Source: Coriobacteriaceae bacterium (GTDB taxonomy: Bacteria; Actinomycetota; Coriobacteriia; Coriobacteriales; UMGS124). Taken from it: a DNA stretch of 64,000 nt. The DNA is taken from assembly GCA_019421015.1 (NCBI GenBank), contig JAHZGC010000002.1, positions 1 through 64,000 on the forward strand, read 5' to 3'. Positions 17,311 through 27,187 of the stretch are shown in pieces (within the stretch, counting starts at the first letter, position 1; every line of letters starts with the position of its first letter). The translations under genes and the position numbers were made by a program. The notes below the pieces were generated by a model. It was given only the letters and a program-made list of their open reading frames with translations, did not search any database and was not told the DNA's origin.

Positions 17311-19230
17311 TTACTTGGTGTAGCTCACCGGCGTGCCGTCCACCGTGCCCTCGAGGCTCTCGAGCACGTAGTTGTAGACGATCGGGATCTCGTGGGTCGC
17401 GGCGATCTCGGCGCCCTCGGACTCGGTCACGTTCACGACCATCTCCATGGCGTCGATCTTCTGGCCGGTCAGGGCCTCGATCGAGGCAAAGAAGGCATCG
17501 TGGGCGCCGTCGCCCTTGCTCACCGTGCAGGGCGAGTCGGCCGCAGTGATGCCCAGGTCGGCGATGTTGAGCTGGTTGACGATGGTCTTGACCGCGGTGT
17601 TGGGGTTGGTGATCGAAGGCGCCGGGACCTCGGTGGTGCCCACCAGCTCGTGGGCGCAGTTGGCGGCGGTGCGGGCCGAGTTCACGCCGTGGCAGCTCAT
17701 GGAGCCGTTGATGTCGAGGCCGTACACGTGGTTGTAGAGCATGCCGCCGTCAGCGCCGATGGCAAAGAGGTTCTCGAAGGCCTGGTCGCGGCCGGGCTTC
17801 TTCACGTGGAAGGTGCGGTCGGTCTTGACGCCGCCCGAGTACAGGCCCTCGAGCGCCCCGCGGATCAGGCCACAGTAGAACGGTGCGGTCTCGATGGGCA
17901 TGAGGTACTGCGGGTCCTTGCCGTAGTCGCCGTCGATGCCGTTGGCCACGTGCTCGTTGTAGGTCGCGACCTGGGCCAGGAACAGCTCCTTGTCGACGCC
18001 CATGATGTCGGCGAGCTCCTCGAGGGTGTTGGCGGTGTAGGCGTCGTCGCCCTCGGCCACCATCTCGTCCCACAGGGTGCGGGCCTCCTCGTCGCCGTCG
18101 ATCATGGCCTCGAGGATGTTGGCGTCGTACACGGCCCAGCAGGTGCCTCCGGCCAGACGCACGGGCACGTTCTGCAGCTCGAAGTTGTGGGTATAGGTCG
18201 AGACGGCCTCGTCGCTGAAGCGCTCGCCGTTGATGTCGACCCACAGGCTCGGGCCGCCCCAGCACAGCTTGTCCCAGATGGGGCCCCAGGGGCCGGCCGA
18301 CCCGATGATGTTGGTGCAGCCAAAGGCCGGGGCGCCGTGGTCGATGCCGCCTGCCTCGATGATCATGTTCACACCGTCGCCGTAGTGGCCCGGGGTGCCG
18401 ATGATGCGGATGTCCTCGATGTCCATGCCCAGGCGCGCCCAGTGCTCGGCGTCCTCGCCAAAGCCGCCGGTGCCCACGATGATGGCGCGGGCGTTGATCT
18501 TGACCACGTCGCCGTAGGTGTCGGTGGCGTAGGCACCGGTCACGTTGCCGTCGGCGTCCTGGGCCAGGCTGCGCACGCGGGTGCCCATGCGCAGGTTCAC
18601 GCCGTGGTCGGCCATCTGCTTCTTCATGGCCGGGAAGAAGCCCTGACCGGCGGCGCCGTTGGCGTACACGTAGTCAAAGCTGTACTCGGCACGGTAGCGG
18701 CCGGCCTTGTACATCTCGAGGTAGGCCGGGTCGAGCTCCTCGGTGGGGGTGTACTGCACGCCGTTGTCGATGAGCCACTGCACGTTGTCGGCCGCGTGGC
18801 TCACCATGTCGCGGATGAACATCTGGTTCACGGTGTAGGCCTGCGACTTGGCCTCGAAGGCCACCATCTCGCCCAGGGTGACGTCGGCCGAGTTGGGGTG
18901 CAGGCCAAAGGCGTTGGTGCACTCGATGCCCAGGCCGTTGCCGCCCAAGAAGGTCTGGCCCTCTGCCAGGATGACCTTGTCGCCGTTCTGGGCCGCCTGC
19001 ACCGCGGCGCAGGTGCCCGAGAAGCCGCCGCCCACCACGAGCACGTCGCAGGAGAGCTCCTCGGTGACCTTGCTCTCCCAGTCGTCCCCGGCGCGGGTGG
19101 CCACCTCGTACATCACGTCGTCGGCTGCGGCGTCGGCAAAGGCAAAGGCCGTGGGCACGGTGGCCAGAACGGCCGCGGCGCCGGCGCTCAGGATAAAGTT
19201 CTTACGGGTCAGAGCGGTAGAAGCTGCCAT
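17311..19230 (-). CDS. Exported FAD-dependent fumarate-reductase-type flavoprotein (639 aa)
   Basis: The N-terminus (MAASTALTRKNFILSAGAAA) is a Tat-like signal with RK instead of RR. CDVLVVGGGFSGTCAAVQAA (61-80) is the Rossmann dinucleotide site and E90 ends the second strand. The central region has IIVGTGGFGEDAEHW and GHYGDGVNMIIEAGG, and the C-terminal part resembles the FAD-closing and capping domains of flavocytochrome c/fumarate reductase. Such proteins in this family reduce varied organic acceptors (fumarate, urocanate, catechols, cinnamates), and the substrate cannot be read from sequence. The start has GGGGAG. The LuxR gene upstream on the same strand is its probable regulator. Confidence 0.88.
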   Translation of the reverse strand: MAASTALTRKNFILSAGAAAVLATVPTAFAFADAAADDVMYEVATRAGDDWESKVTEELSCDVLVVGGGFSGTCAAVQAAQNGDKVILAEGQTFLGGNGLGIECTNAFGLHPNSADVTLGEMVAFEAKSQAYTVNQMFIRDMVSHAADNVQWLIDNGVQYTPTEELDPAYLEMYKAGRYRAEYSFDYVYANGAAGQGFFPAMKKQMADHGVNLRMGTRVRSLAQDADGNVTGAYATDTYGDVVKINARAIIVGTGGFGEDAEHWARLGMDIEDIRIIGTPGHYGDGVNMIIEAGGIDHGAPAFGCTNIIGSAGPWGPIWDKLCWGGPSLWVDINGERFSDEAVSTYTHNFELQNVPVRLAGGTCWAVYDANILEAMIDGDEEARTLWDEMVAEGDDAYTANTLEELADIMGVDKELFLAQVATYNEHVANGIDGDYGKDPQYLMPIETAPFYCGLIRGALEGLYSGGVKTDRTFHVKKPGRDQAFENLFAIGADGGMLYNHVYGLDINGSMSCHGVNSARTAANCAHELVGTTEVPAPSITNPNTAVKTIVNQLNIADLGITAADSPCTVSKGDGAHDAFFASIEALTGQKIDAMEMVVNVTESEGAEIAATHEIPIVYNYVLESLEGTVDGTPVSYTK

Positions 19231-19389
19231 GGTTTCTCCCCTTTGGCGTCAGGGGCGGGTCCCGTGCCCGCCCACCTGTGTGGCTGCCGGGCGTGCGGAG
19301 CGTGGGGGCGTCCGCCGTGCCCGGCGTGACCCCAGCGTGCCACGGCGCGGAAGGGCCCGGGTCGCGACAAACGGGCGATTGGGGGAGAA

Positions 19390-19427
19390 GTCACCCGATT
19401 GTGACGAGATGTTGACAGTACGTCAAC
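19390..19427. promoter_or_regulatory. Paired inverted repeats upstream of the flavoprotein gene
   Basis: GTCAC-CCGATT-GTGAC (19390-19405) and GTTGAC-AGTAC-GTCAAC (19411-19427) lie 160-197 bases upstream of the flavoprotein start. Both are exact, and CGTCAAC also occurs next to the start of the LuxR gene near 23170. They could be regulator sites. Confidence 0.5.
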
Positions 19428-19475
19428 ACGGGTAGAAGGTCACGGCGGAAAAGCCCTGGGGATATCCGGCGGGGC

Positions 19476-19525
19476 GCACCTCGGCACGCCGCGCCCCGGC
19501 GCACCTCGGCACGCCGCGCCCCGGC
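19476..19525. repeat. 25-bp tandem duplication
   Basis: A GC-rich 25-mer beginning GCACCTCGGCACGCCGCGCC is present twice in direct tandem just downstream of a LuxR gene. The rest of 19231-19556 holds only the inverted repeats noted above. Confidence 0.7.
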
Positions 19526-19556
19526 GCGCCTTGTGCAGGGACTTTCTCAAAATGCT

Positions 19557-21197
19557 CTAAGTCTCCTGCTCCTGCACCAGGTCGAGCAGCTCCTGGCGTG
19601 TGTGGATGTCGAGCTTGGCGTAGATGTGGCGCACATGGGTCTTCACGGTGTTCTGCGACACGCATAGCTGCTCGGCGATGTAGGGGGCGCTGCGGCCGGC
19701 GAGCAGCAGCCCGAGCACGCCCGCCTCGCGCTCGGTGAGGAAGTAGCGGGCCGCCATGGCGTTCACGGCGCTGACGTGCGCAGGTGTGGACCCTGCCGCC
19801 CCCGCCTCCGCGTGCTGGCATGTGGCCGATCCCGTGCGGTTCGGTTCTTGCGCCGGTAGGTTGTCGAGGCCGCTACCGGCGGATGCGCCAAAGGGTGCGC
19901 CGGGTTTTGTCGCCCTTCCTGATCGCACGCCGCCCGCCCGTACGCTGCCCGCGTGCGCGGCCTCCTCTGCAGGGAGGGCCCCGCGCAGGTCGTCGCGCAC
20001 GGAGTGGGGGCGGCCCAGCACCAGAAGGGCCACCGCGAGCAGGGCTCCTCCCAGCACCATGGCCGCAAGGTCGATCCAGCTCTGCTGGGGGAGCAGGACG
20101 GCCAGTGCCATCCCGGCCGAGATCCCCACACCGTCGATGGCGTAGGCGATGCAGAGGAACCGGCGCATCGAGAGCGCCGACCCGTGGTGCACGATGACCA
20201 GCATGGCCCAGATGAGCAGGTCGAACACCGCATAGCCCGTCAGTACGAGCAGGTGCGAGAACACCGTGGCCACCGGTCCGAGTGCCGCCGTGGGCCCCAG
20301 GGCCAAAAGTCCGGCGGCGATGAGCGCGATGGCCACGACCAGAAACGTCTGGGGCTGCTTGGAGTAGAACACGTAGGCGCAGAACACCGCCAGCGCGCAG
20401 ACGCCGCGGATGAGCAGCGACGCGTAGTCGAGGAAGGCGACCCCAAAGGCGTCTCGGGCGGTGGCGGGGTCCTGCGCCTCCATGAATCCGAAGGCCGCCG
20501 TGACCAGGATGAGCAGCACGACATAGCCGCCGTAGCGTGGGTGCTCACGGTGCGATCTGGCGCTGTGTTGCGAGGTCTTCTCCACCGTGGCGAGGTTTTG
20601 GGCGTTGGTCCCGCGCACTAGGAACACCTGGTAGCTCAGGGCCGAGAGCAGGGGGAGGAGCGCGCAGAGCACCACGGCCGCCCCGGGCTGCAAAAACATG
20701 CCGAGCAGCACGAACACCACGTTGAAGGGCAGGCAGGCGGCAATGTGGATCAGGGCGTTGGTCTTGCCCTGGCATACCGCCACGCACCCCACCACGGCGG
20801 CGCCGACTCCCTGGTAAAGACCGGTGAGCACGGTGCCGCCCACCAGAAGTGCCGCCCAGCCGGTGGCAAAGCCGCCGTAGAGCGCGAGCGACCCCGCACC
20901 GCCCAGGACTAAAGACGCCCCGGCAAAGTAGGAGGGCTTGAGGCTGAGCGAGCGCAGGCGCCCCGAGAGGGCGTAGGCTGCCAGGGCCACCGCCCCGAGC
21001 AGCACCGACGCGACGGGTACCCAGGCGAGGGGCCGGGCCATGGCAGCCTGGGGCAGAAGCGGGCTAAAGGGCACGAGGTCGAACCACGACCAGAAGAACG
21101 TGGAGACCATGAGCGCCGAGGGCGAGAGGTTGCCCACGAACCGGTCGAGGAAGCTGCGCAGGGGCAGTCCTTGTGCGCGGGGTTCGGTGACGGTCAC
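19557..21197 (-). CDS. Membrane-anchored LuxR-family regulator (546 aa)
   Basis: Multiple hydrophobic segments span about residues 25-430. A charged, Ala/Pro-rich linker follows, then a C-terminal LuxR helix-turn-helix (LTEREAGVLGLLLAGRSAPY, IAEQLCVSQNTVKTHVRHIY). I place the start at GTG 21195-21197 (VTVTEPRAQGLPLRS), which follows AAGGAGTCTCC. The longer frame only translates the neighbouring repeat array. It is the closest upstream gene to the flavoprotein on the same strand. Family knowledge suggests that the membrane domain senses a small molecule and the HTH drives a reductase gene. The ligand is unknown. Confidence 0.88.
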   Translation of the reverse strand: MTVTEPRAQGLPLRSFLDRFVGNLSPSALMVSTFFWSWFDLVPFSPLLPQAAMARPLAWVPVASVLLGAVALAAYALSGRLRSLSLKPSYFAGASLVLGGAGSLALYGGFATGWAALLVGGTVLTGLYQGVGAAVVGCVAVCQGKTNALIHIAACLPFNVVFVLLGMFLQPGAAVVLCALLPLLSALSYQVFLVRGTNAQNLATVEKTSQHSARSHREHPRYGGYVVLLILVTAAFGFMEAQDPATARDAFGVAFLDYASLLIRGVCALAVFCAYVFYSKQPQTFLVVAIALIAAGLLALGPTAALGPVATVFSHLLVLTGYAVFDLLIWAMLVIVHHGSALSMRRFLCIAYAIDGVGISAGMALAVLLPQQSWIDLAAMVLGGALLAVALLVLGRPHSVRDDLRGALPAEEAAHAGSVRAGGVRSGRATKPGAPFGASAGSGLDNLPAQEPNRTGSATCQHAEAGAAGSTPAHVSAVNAMAARYFLTEREAGVLGLLLAGRSAPYIAEQLCVSQNTVKTHVRHIYAKLDIHTRQELLDLVQEQET

Positions 21198-21396
21198 GGA
21201 GACTCCTTCGGGGGAGGGCGGTGTCGTGCGGTGCTGTCTTGCGGGAGTATAGCGCGGCCTGCGGTGGCCCGTGCTCGTCGGGGTTGGGTGGCGTAGCGGG
21301 GCGCGTGCGGCATGGGAGCGCGCGTGGCATAAAACCGCGCAAATCGGGACGTTCCCGTCTGGCACGCCGTCGGCCGAAGGTGCCGGTGGCGTGCCG

Positions 21397-21647
21397 GGCA
21401 CCAGGCTCGCGTTATGTAAGCCTCCGCGGCCCTGGGTGGCACCAACGGCGAGTTCTGTAAGTCCCGAAAGGAGAGAATGGCACCGAATCGGCGTTCTGTA
21501 AGTCACGGGGCGCGCATGTTGCCGGTTTTTGCCCCCCGGTCCTTACAAAACCCGCGTTCGGTGCCGCAGGAAGTCTCGCCGGTTTACACAACTCGCATTC
21601 GGTGCCAGCCCTGCCCGGGCGCCCTTACACAACGCCGGTTTAGTGCC
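21397..21647. repeat. Palindromic 41-bp-period array, family A, locus 2 (3+3 units)
   Basis: Units start at 21397, 21438 and 21479 (GGCACC...GTAAG), then inverted at 21542, 21583 and 21624. All within-arm steps are 41 bp. It fills most of the 21198-21682 gap between two LuxR genes on the same strand. Confidence 0.92.
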
Positions 21648-21682
21648 ACCTGCCGGCCGTTGCTGCCTGTTTTCGCCTGCGC

Positions 21683-23168
21683 CTACCCCTTCCCGGTGTC
21701 GTAGGCGATGTCGAGCAGCTCGGACTGGGTGTGGATGCCCAGTTTCTTGTAGATGTGGGTCAGGTGGGTCTTGACCGTGCCTTCGGAGAGATGCAGCTCC
21801 CGGCACATGTTCTGCCGGGTCTCGCCCTTCACGAGCAGAACCAGCACCTCGCCTTCGCGGGCCGAGAGCGCGTATTCCTGGGCGACGTTTGCGCACCGCA
21901 GCTCAAGGGCTTCCTGCAGCATCTTTCCGTTGACGCCTGCGGTGAGGCGGCGCTCGCCGTCGAGCACGAAGGCGTTCAGGTCCTCCTCGCTGCTCGACGA
22001 CCGCAGGTTCGTGCGATTGAACGCCTGGGGGTACACCATGCACGCGATGATGATGAGGTAAAAGACGATGAACACGGCCGACTCGGCGGCGGCCATCCGG
22101 TGCTCTAGGAACACGCTCCATACGAGGCCGGTTACGCTGCACGACAGCAAGCCGACACTAAACGCCCGGTAGATGGGCCAGCCCAAAGAGCCGGCAGCGT
22201 CGAGGGCCACGACCCAAAAGAGGATGTGCGCGTAGTTTTCGACCGTGACGAGCAGCCCGTCCACCACCTCGGCCGGCAGCGCGTAGAGCATCTGGCGCGA
22301 CGACGTCAGGGCAAAGGCCGTGATGAGCACCAGCAGCGAGCTCTGGTAGCGCAGGGCGAGCGGCTTGCGCTCCTTGGACAAGAAGGTCGCGCGGCAGAGA
22401 AGCACCACGAGCAGGCATTCGGCCATGGCGGCCAGGATAGACCACGTTTCGCCGGCATACTGGCCGCTGCCGGCGTTGCCCCAGATCCCCACGGTGCTCA
22501 TGGCCCCGCAGGCTACCAGGCCCACGCCGGTCATGACGCACAGGGCCACGAAGTAGCGCTGGGCCGCGGCACCTCCCACCTCAGAGGGGGCGGCGGTGCG
22601 GCGGGGGCGGCAGTGGGCAAAGAGCCGGTCCGACAGCAAGAGCGCACCGACGCCCAGGACGGGAAGCGCGTAGGAAGCGACGATGAGCGCGGTCTCGTTC
22701 AGCAGGTAGCCGACCGTTTCCGCAGCCAGGCGCTCGAGGACTTGGGCCGCCACCAGCACGTACAGGGCTTCTCGCCGGGAATCGACGCAGGCGATGTAGG
22801 CGTACACGGCCGAGACGGCCCATATATGGCTGGCCCCTAGGAGCAGGGAGCCTGCGGCGCAGACCAGCAGCGGGTCGAACAGAGACTGATGGAACCCGAA
22901 CGAGTAGAGCACCGTGCTGCCCAGCATGAGCCCGAGCACAGCGGGGGCCAGGCGTCCCGGCGACCAATCGATTTGGCGGGGGGAGAAGGGCGAAGAGGGC
23001 TGCGACCGCGACGCGCCCTACGTAGCACGCATAGTGGGCGGCCTCTTTTGCCCGGTCGGTCGCGGAGGGGTCGGCAAAGACGTCGAGGTAGCCGGTTATA
23101 TCGACCCAGACGCCTATGAGCACGAGCGCGGCAAGGGACGCAAGCGATGCCCTGTGTTTGGTTAACAT
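21683..23168 (-). pseudogene. LuxR-family membrane regulator split by a frameshift in a six-C run
   Basis: The first part (MLTKHRASLASLAALVLIGV to VAALFALLP) and the rest (RQIDWSPGRLAPAVLGLMLG through a C-terminal HTH with LSEGTVKTHLTHIYKKLGIH) are in different frames. They join if one C is removed from CCCCCC on the coding strand (plus-strand G run 22978-22983), giving a 494-aa LuxR protein with about a dozen membrane segments. It is divergent from the flavoprotein at 23374 and would be its regulator. The run could be a sequencing error, a true inactivation or a phase-variable tract. The downstream frame could also start internally at MLGLMLGS. Confidence 0.8.
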
Positions 23169-23182
23169 AGCGTCAACACCTT

Positions 23183-23254
23183 GCCCCTCTTATCGGACAA
23201 ACCGGATGATACCGCGCTTTAGCTGGCATTTGTAGCCCTTTGTCCGATAGGGGC
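23183..23254. promoter_or_regulatory. Long inverted half-sites in the LuxR/flavoprotein divergent promoter
   Basis: GCCCCTCTTATCGGACAAA (23183-23201) faces TTTGTCCGATAGGGGC (23239-23254). The shared core is TATCGGACAAA and the element begins 15 bp upstream of the LuxR start. It is the obvious operator pair for the divergent genes. Function is inferred. Confidence 0.6.
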
Positions 23255-23373
23255 GGCCGACGGGTCGTGCATCATTCGAGCCGTTGCCTACGCCCGGCGC
23301 AAACAACGCCCGGGTGCCCATCGGCGGGGTTGTACCGAAGGTGCCCCCGACTCACGAACCCAAGGAGCTCAAC

Positions 23374-25299
23374 ATGATCGATTGCATCGGTGTCATTGGC
23401 GGAGAAGCCCGTTCCCTGAGCCGCCGCTCGTTCATCGCTGCCGCCGGTGTTGCGGCGGCGGCCGTCCTGGGGCCCCGCACGGTGCTGGCTACCGAGTCGA
23501 GCGCACCGGCCGTGCAGATGACTCCCGGTGTTTACGAGGTCACGGCCCAGGGATGCTACGCCCCCTACACCGTCGAGGTGGAGGTGTCCGAGGATGCCAT
23601 TGTGGATGTGCGCGTGACCGACACCCACGAGTCCAAGTACATGGGCCAGCGTGCGCAGGAGACCATCGCCAAGAACGTCGTGGAGCACCAGACGGTCAAC
23701 GTCGACAGCATCACCGGCGCCACGATCACCACGACGACCATGAAGGACGCGATCCGCCAGGCTTTGACCGAGGCCGGCGCATCGGAAGACATGTTTGCCG
23801 ACGACGCGGTGACCCCTGAGCCCGCCGGTGTCGACGGGGAGCTTGCGGAGTTTGCCCCCGACGTCATCGTGGTAGGCGCGGGCATCGCCGGTCTCACCGC
23901 GGCTCTTACCGCGGCTGACCGGGGGGCCAAGGTGCTGGTCCTGGAGCAGAACACGTGCTTCGGCGGCTCCACCATGTACAGCGGCGGCTACATCGCCGCG
24001 GCCGGCGGCACCACGCTGCCCCAGTACGGCTACGAGACCGACCCCGACCGGCTGTACGCGTGGTTCATGGACGGCGATGAGTCCACGTTCCGTCCCGAGC
24101 TCTCGTACGTGGCCGCCTACAACAGCGGCGCCGCCCTCGACATGCTGACCAAGTACGGCGCCGCCTGGCTCGAAGGCGGTCCCATCGGCGACGGCGTGGG
24201 CGCCCACAGCAACAACGCCTCCGCGGGCAACTCCACCGAGGGCGTCGACTACTTCGCGGCCTACCTCATCTCCTCGGAGCAGCGCGGCCTGAGCATCTTC
24301 GAGGGCACTGCCGACGCCGTGCAGGGCCTCGTCGACGAGGGCAAGCTGGCCTATGCGCTTAACGCCAAGGTGGTCGAGCTCGTCACCGACGAGGCCGGCG
24401 CTGTGGTGGGTGTGCGCACCGAGGACGGCGGCGAGTATCGTGCGCCTGCGACGATCCTCTCGTGCGGCGGCTACTGTGCCAACGAGGAGATGCTCTCCGA
24501 GATCTACACCCGCTGGGCGCGCTCGGGCAACTCGAGCTCCATCGGCAACATGTTCGCCGCCGCCACCGCGATCGGTGCCGTGCTGCACGACATGGACTTC
24601 TGCCGCACCGACGGCGGCACGCTGCCCATGTACGAGGGCAACGGCATGCCCGTGCACCGCGAGATCCAGTTCAAGACCCCCGGCCTGGTGTGGCTCAACA
24701 CCGACGGCGTTCGCTTCTGGAAGGAAGGCTCCAGCCCGGCCCGCGCCTACTTCGACACCGACCGCAACACGGTGTACTGCGTTGCCAACCAGGCGCTTCT
24801 CGACACCGTCGACATGATCTACTACGGTAACTACGCCACCTACGTGACCGACAGCAACAACGAGGAGCTCGAGCGCCTGGCCCAGGAGGGCAAGGTCGTG
24901 TTCAAGGGCGAGACCATCGAGGAGGCGGCCGAGAAAGCCGGGCTTGACCCGCAGGTCGTGGCCGCCGAGATGGCCAAGTACAACGGCTACTGCGCCGCCG
25001 GGGTCGACGAGGACTTCGAGAAGGACGCCAGCGCGCTCATCGCCATGGAGGAGGGGCCCTTCTACATCTTCGAGACCATCCCCAACGTCAAGAACACCTA
25101 CGGCGGCCTGGTCATCGACGAGGGTGCCCGCGTGGTCGACGCCGCCGGCGAGCCCATCCGCGGCCTCTATGCCGCCGGCGAGACCGCGGGCAACTATAAC
25201 ATCGTGCGCCCCACCGCCTCGTACTACGGCGGCAACCTGCACCGCGGTGCCACCTTTGGCTACACGGCCGCACTGAGCGCCATCGCCGACTTCGCGTAA
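23374..25299 (+). CDS. Exported flavoprotein reductase with covalent-FMN and FAD domains (641 aa)
   Basis: A Tat signal (LSRRSFIAAAGVAAAA, RR at 17-18) is followed by an FMN-binding domain (about 50-130). Its DSITGATITTTT motif (111-122) is the ApbE flavinylation site, where a threonine links FMN. A FAD_binding_2 module begins APDVIVVGAGIAGLTAAL (G168-G173, E191). This FMN-FAD layout is that of soluble urocanate/fumarate reductases and the many Eggerthellaceae reductases of host- or diet-derived compounds. The substrate is not readable. The ATG follows CAAGGAGCTCAAC. It is divergent from a LuxR gene that is frameshifted here, and a long palindrome lies between them. Confidence 0.92.
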   Translation: MIDCIGVIGGEARSLSRRSFIAAAGVAAAAVLGPRTVLATESSAPAVQMTPGVYEVTAQGCYAPYTVEVEVSEDAIVDVRVTDTHESKYMGQRAQETIAKNVVEHQTVNVDSITGATITTTTMKDAIRQALTEAGASEDMFADDAVTPEPAGVDGELAEFAPDVIVVGAGIAGLTAALTAADRGAKVLVLEQNTCFGGSTMYSGGYIAAAGGTTLPQYGYETDPDRLYAWFMDGDESTFRPELSYVAAYNSGAALDMLTKYGAAWLEGGPIGDGVGAHSNNASAGNSTEGVDYFAAYLISSEQRGLSIFEGTADAVQGLVDEGKLAYALNAKVVELVTDEAGAVVGVRTEDGGEYRAPATILSCGGYCANEEMLSEIYTRWARSGNSSSIGNMFAAATAIGAVLHDMDFCRTDGGTLPMYEGNGMPVHREIQFKTPGLVWLNTDGVRFWKEGSSPARAYFDTDRNTVYCVANQALLDTVDMIYYGNYATYVTDSNNEELERLAQEGKVVFKGETIEEAAEKAGLDPQVVAAEMAKYNGYCAAGVDEDFEKDASALIAMEEGPFYIFETIPNVKNTYGGLVIDEGARVVDAAGEPIRGLYAAGETAGNYNIVRPTASYYGGNLHRGATFGYTAALSAIADFA

Positions 25300-25372
25300 G
25301 ACGTGGAGTGGGGTATGCGGCGGGTGTCCCGTGAGGGATGGGCTCCCGCCGCATGCCGTTGTGGTCTTTCGT

Positions 25373-25663
25373 GGCGCCAAAGAGGGTTCTGTAAGTCCGG
25401 GACGCCCCGGGTGGCACCGAATGCTTGTTTTGTAAGTCTCGACGACCCCGGGTGGCACCAGACGCGAGCTCTGTAAGCCCGGGTAGCGGAATATGGCACC
25501 GGATCGGTGTTTTGTAAGCCCGGGTGTGCGCATAACGCCGGTTTTTGCGTGCGAGTTCTTACAAAACTTGCATCTGGTGCCAGCTTGGGCCAGCTGGCCT
25601 TACACAACGCCGATCCGGTGCCATTGGCTGCGCCGGACTTTTACCAAACCCGTATTCGGTGCC
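25373..25663. repeat. Palindromic 41-bp-period array, family A, locus 3 (4+3 units)
   Basis: Units start at 25373 (23 bp, one base short), 25413, 25454 and 25495, then inverted at 25558, 25599 and 25640. Steps are 40 once and 41 elsewhere. It fills the convergent gap 25300-25696 between the flavoprotein and the next minus-strand gene. Confidence 0.92.
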
Positions 25664-25696
25664 ACCCGTCCAGGACCGCCCCTACTCCCCTCATGG

Positions 25697-27061
25697 CTAT
25701 CGTCGCCCCCCGAACGGCCCCTGGTCGCAGCTCGTCTCCACCGCAAAGCGCGCCAGCTCGTCGACGACCACCGCATGTCGCCCTGCAGGGGAAAGCCCCG
25801 GCACCCCCAGTATCCCAAGCGCCCTCCCGAGTTCTTCTCCCAGCCCGCTCTGGGCGAGAAGCCCCGCCACTTGGTCTGCCAGGTCAAAGTAGTACGAGAC
25901 GGACTCGGGCTTTGAGATGCGGTAACGGCAGCCGAACGCGCAGCGCTTGTCGAGGGCCTGGAGCTTGCGGGGCGAGAACGGGTGGCAGTGGCCGGGCTCG
26001 TGGAGAAACAGCAGTGTGGCGGCCGTGCGGTAGGTGGCGCTTGCCGATGGCCGGGCAACGGCGCTGCAGATGAGGCTGCGCTGGCGCTCGATAAGAACGG
26101 CGCAGGCGTCCGTGAAGGGGGCGATGCGCTCCTCAAGCGGGCGGTCGGGGGAGAAGAGCCTGCCGAGGGCACCCCCGAAGACCTCGGGTTCTTGGCTGGT
26201 AAAGACGCCCAGCTCCCTATAAGCACCCCGGGCGCCGCATTCGTCCAGCAAGGGCGCCCCGTCTTCGAGGCATCGGCCGAGCATCGACGGTAAATCGGGC
26301 GTCGCAGGATCCCAGTGCCGGCCAAAGTCCGCAGCCGCCCGGGCCGACGCCGGGGCCTGGCGGGTGGGGCGCTCCCCCAACCGGTCGAGGAACTCCCGGG
26401 CGAGCCCCTCTGTCTGCTCAGGGTCGATGCGGGGCGCTCGCCTCTGCGGCAGGGCGGGGGTGGCGCCGCGTGCTAGGGCCTCCAGGAACTCGGGGGGCGT
26501 GGAGGGCGTGCCTGCTGGGGGGGCCACCCGCAGGGGGTCGATCCGCCACTGCTGCGTCGCCAGGCCCGTGCGGGCGGGGATTTTGGACCGGGCGACGGCG
26601 TCATAGGCGTGAATAAAGGCGCAGACAAGGGCGTCGCGCTCGTCCGCATCCTCGGCATCGCCGGCGGACAGCCCCATGGCGGCGGCAAACAGGTCCCACA
26701 GCCGCTCGATCTCCTCGCCCATGGTTTTGTCCCGGTGCGAGAACATGCGCACCTGATAGTCCTCGACCTCGGGGCAGTCATAAAACGAGGGGGTCTCAGC
26801 TACCTCGAGCTCCAGGGCTTCGCAGACCAGCAGGAACAGGCGTTCCTTGCGGGCCTCGGGCATGGGGCGGCACCAGGCGGCCATGAAGGTGAAGGGGTCC
26901 AGGGCGTCGAGCGCCTCTCCGGCTTCTACGATGGGGAACTGCACGCAGCAGGTTTCGAGCGCCCAAGAAAGGGAGTCGACGAGCCCCTCTTTGTCGTTGC
27001 GGCGCGCGAGCAGCCTCTTGGCCACCGATCGGTGAGCCTGCGCCCAGCTGGGTTTTTCCAT
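25697..27061 (-). CDS. Hypothetical protein (454 aa), possible McrB-N-like region
   Basis: I do not recognise this protein with confidence. It starts MEKPSWAQAHRSVAKRLLAR. Residues about 50-110 (DPFTFMAAWCRPMPEARKER, then SFYDCPEVEDYQVRMFS) recall the DPF(S/T)F...R...P..f.GIP region found near the start of some McrB-type and other nucleic-acid defence proteins. No AAA motor, nuclease motif or membrane segment follows. The C-terminal half has FLHEPGHCHPFSPRKLQALD and a CAFGCRY cysteine pair. The middle (170-240) is Pro/Arg-rich and probably a linker. It stands alone between a repeat array and flavoprotein debris. Confidence 0.6.
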   Translation of the reverse strand: MEKPSWAQAHRSVAKRLLARRNDKEGLVDSLSWALETCCVQFPIVEAGEALDALDPFTFMAAWCRPMPEARKERLFLLVCEALELEVAETPSFYDCPEVEDYQVRMFSHRDKTMGEEIERLWDLFAAAMGLSAGDAEDADERDALVCAFIHAYDAVARSKIPARTGLATQQWRIDPLRVAPPAGTPSTPPEFLEALARGATPALPQRRAPRIDPEQTEGLAREFLDRLGERPTRQAPASARAAADFGRHWDPATPDLPSMLGRCLEDGAPLLDECGARGAYRELGVFTSQEPEVFGGALGRLFSPDRPLEERIAPFTDACAVLIERQRSLICSAVARPSASATYRTAATLLFLHEPGHCHPFSPRKLQALDKRCAFGCRYRISKPESVSYYFDLADQVAGLLAQSGLGEELGRALGILGVPGLSPAGRHAVVVDELARFAVETSCDQGPFGGRR

Positions 27062-27187
27062 AGCGAGGTCGTCTCCTCTCCGCCCAGGGGTTTCTCAAAA
27101 CTCCCTGGCCAACGGGCCGAACCCGCCGAGGTGCGGAGCCGGCCCGTCGTTATCTCGCCCATGCGGCGCAAGCCGCCGCACTTCTCT

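Noticed and set aside
21198..21506. N-terminal extension of the LuxR protein
   Set aside because: The extra 100 residues translate the family A repeat array. A GTG with a strong ribosome-binding site at 21197 begins the homologous part.
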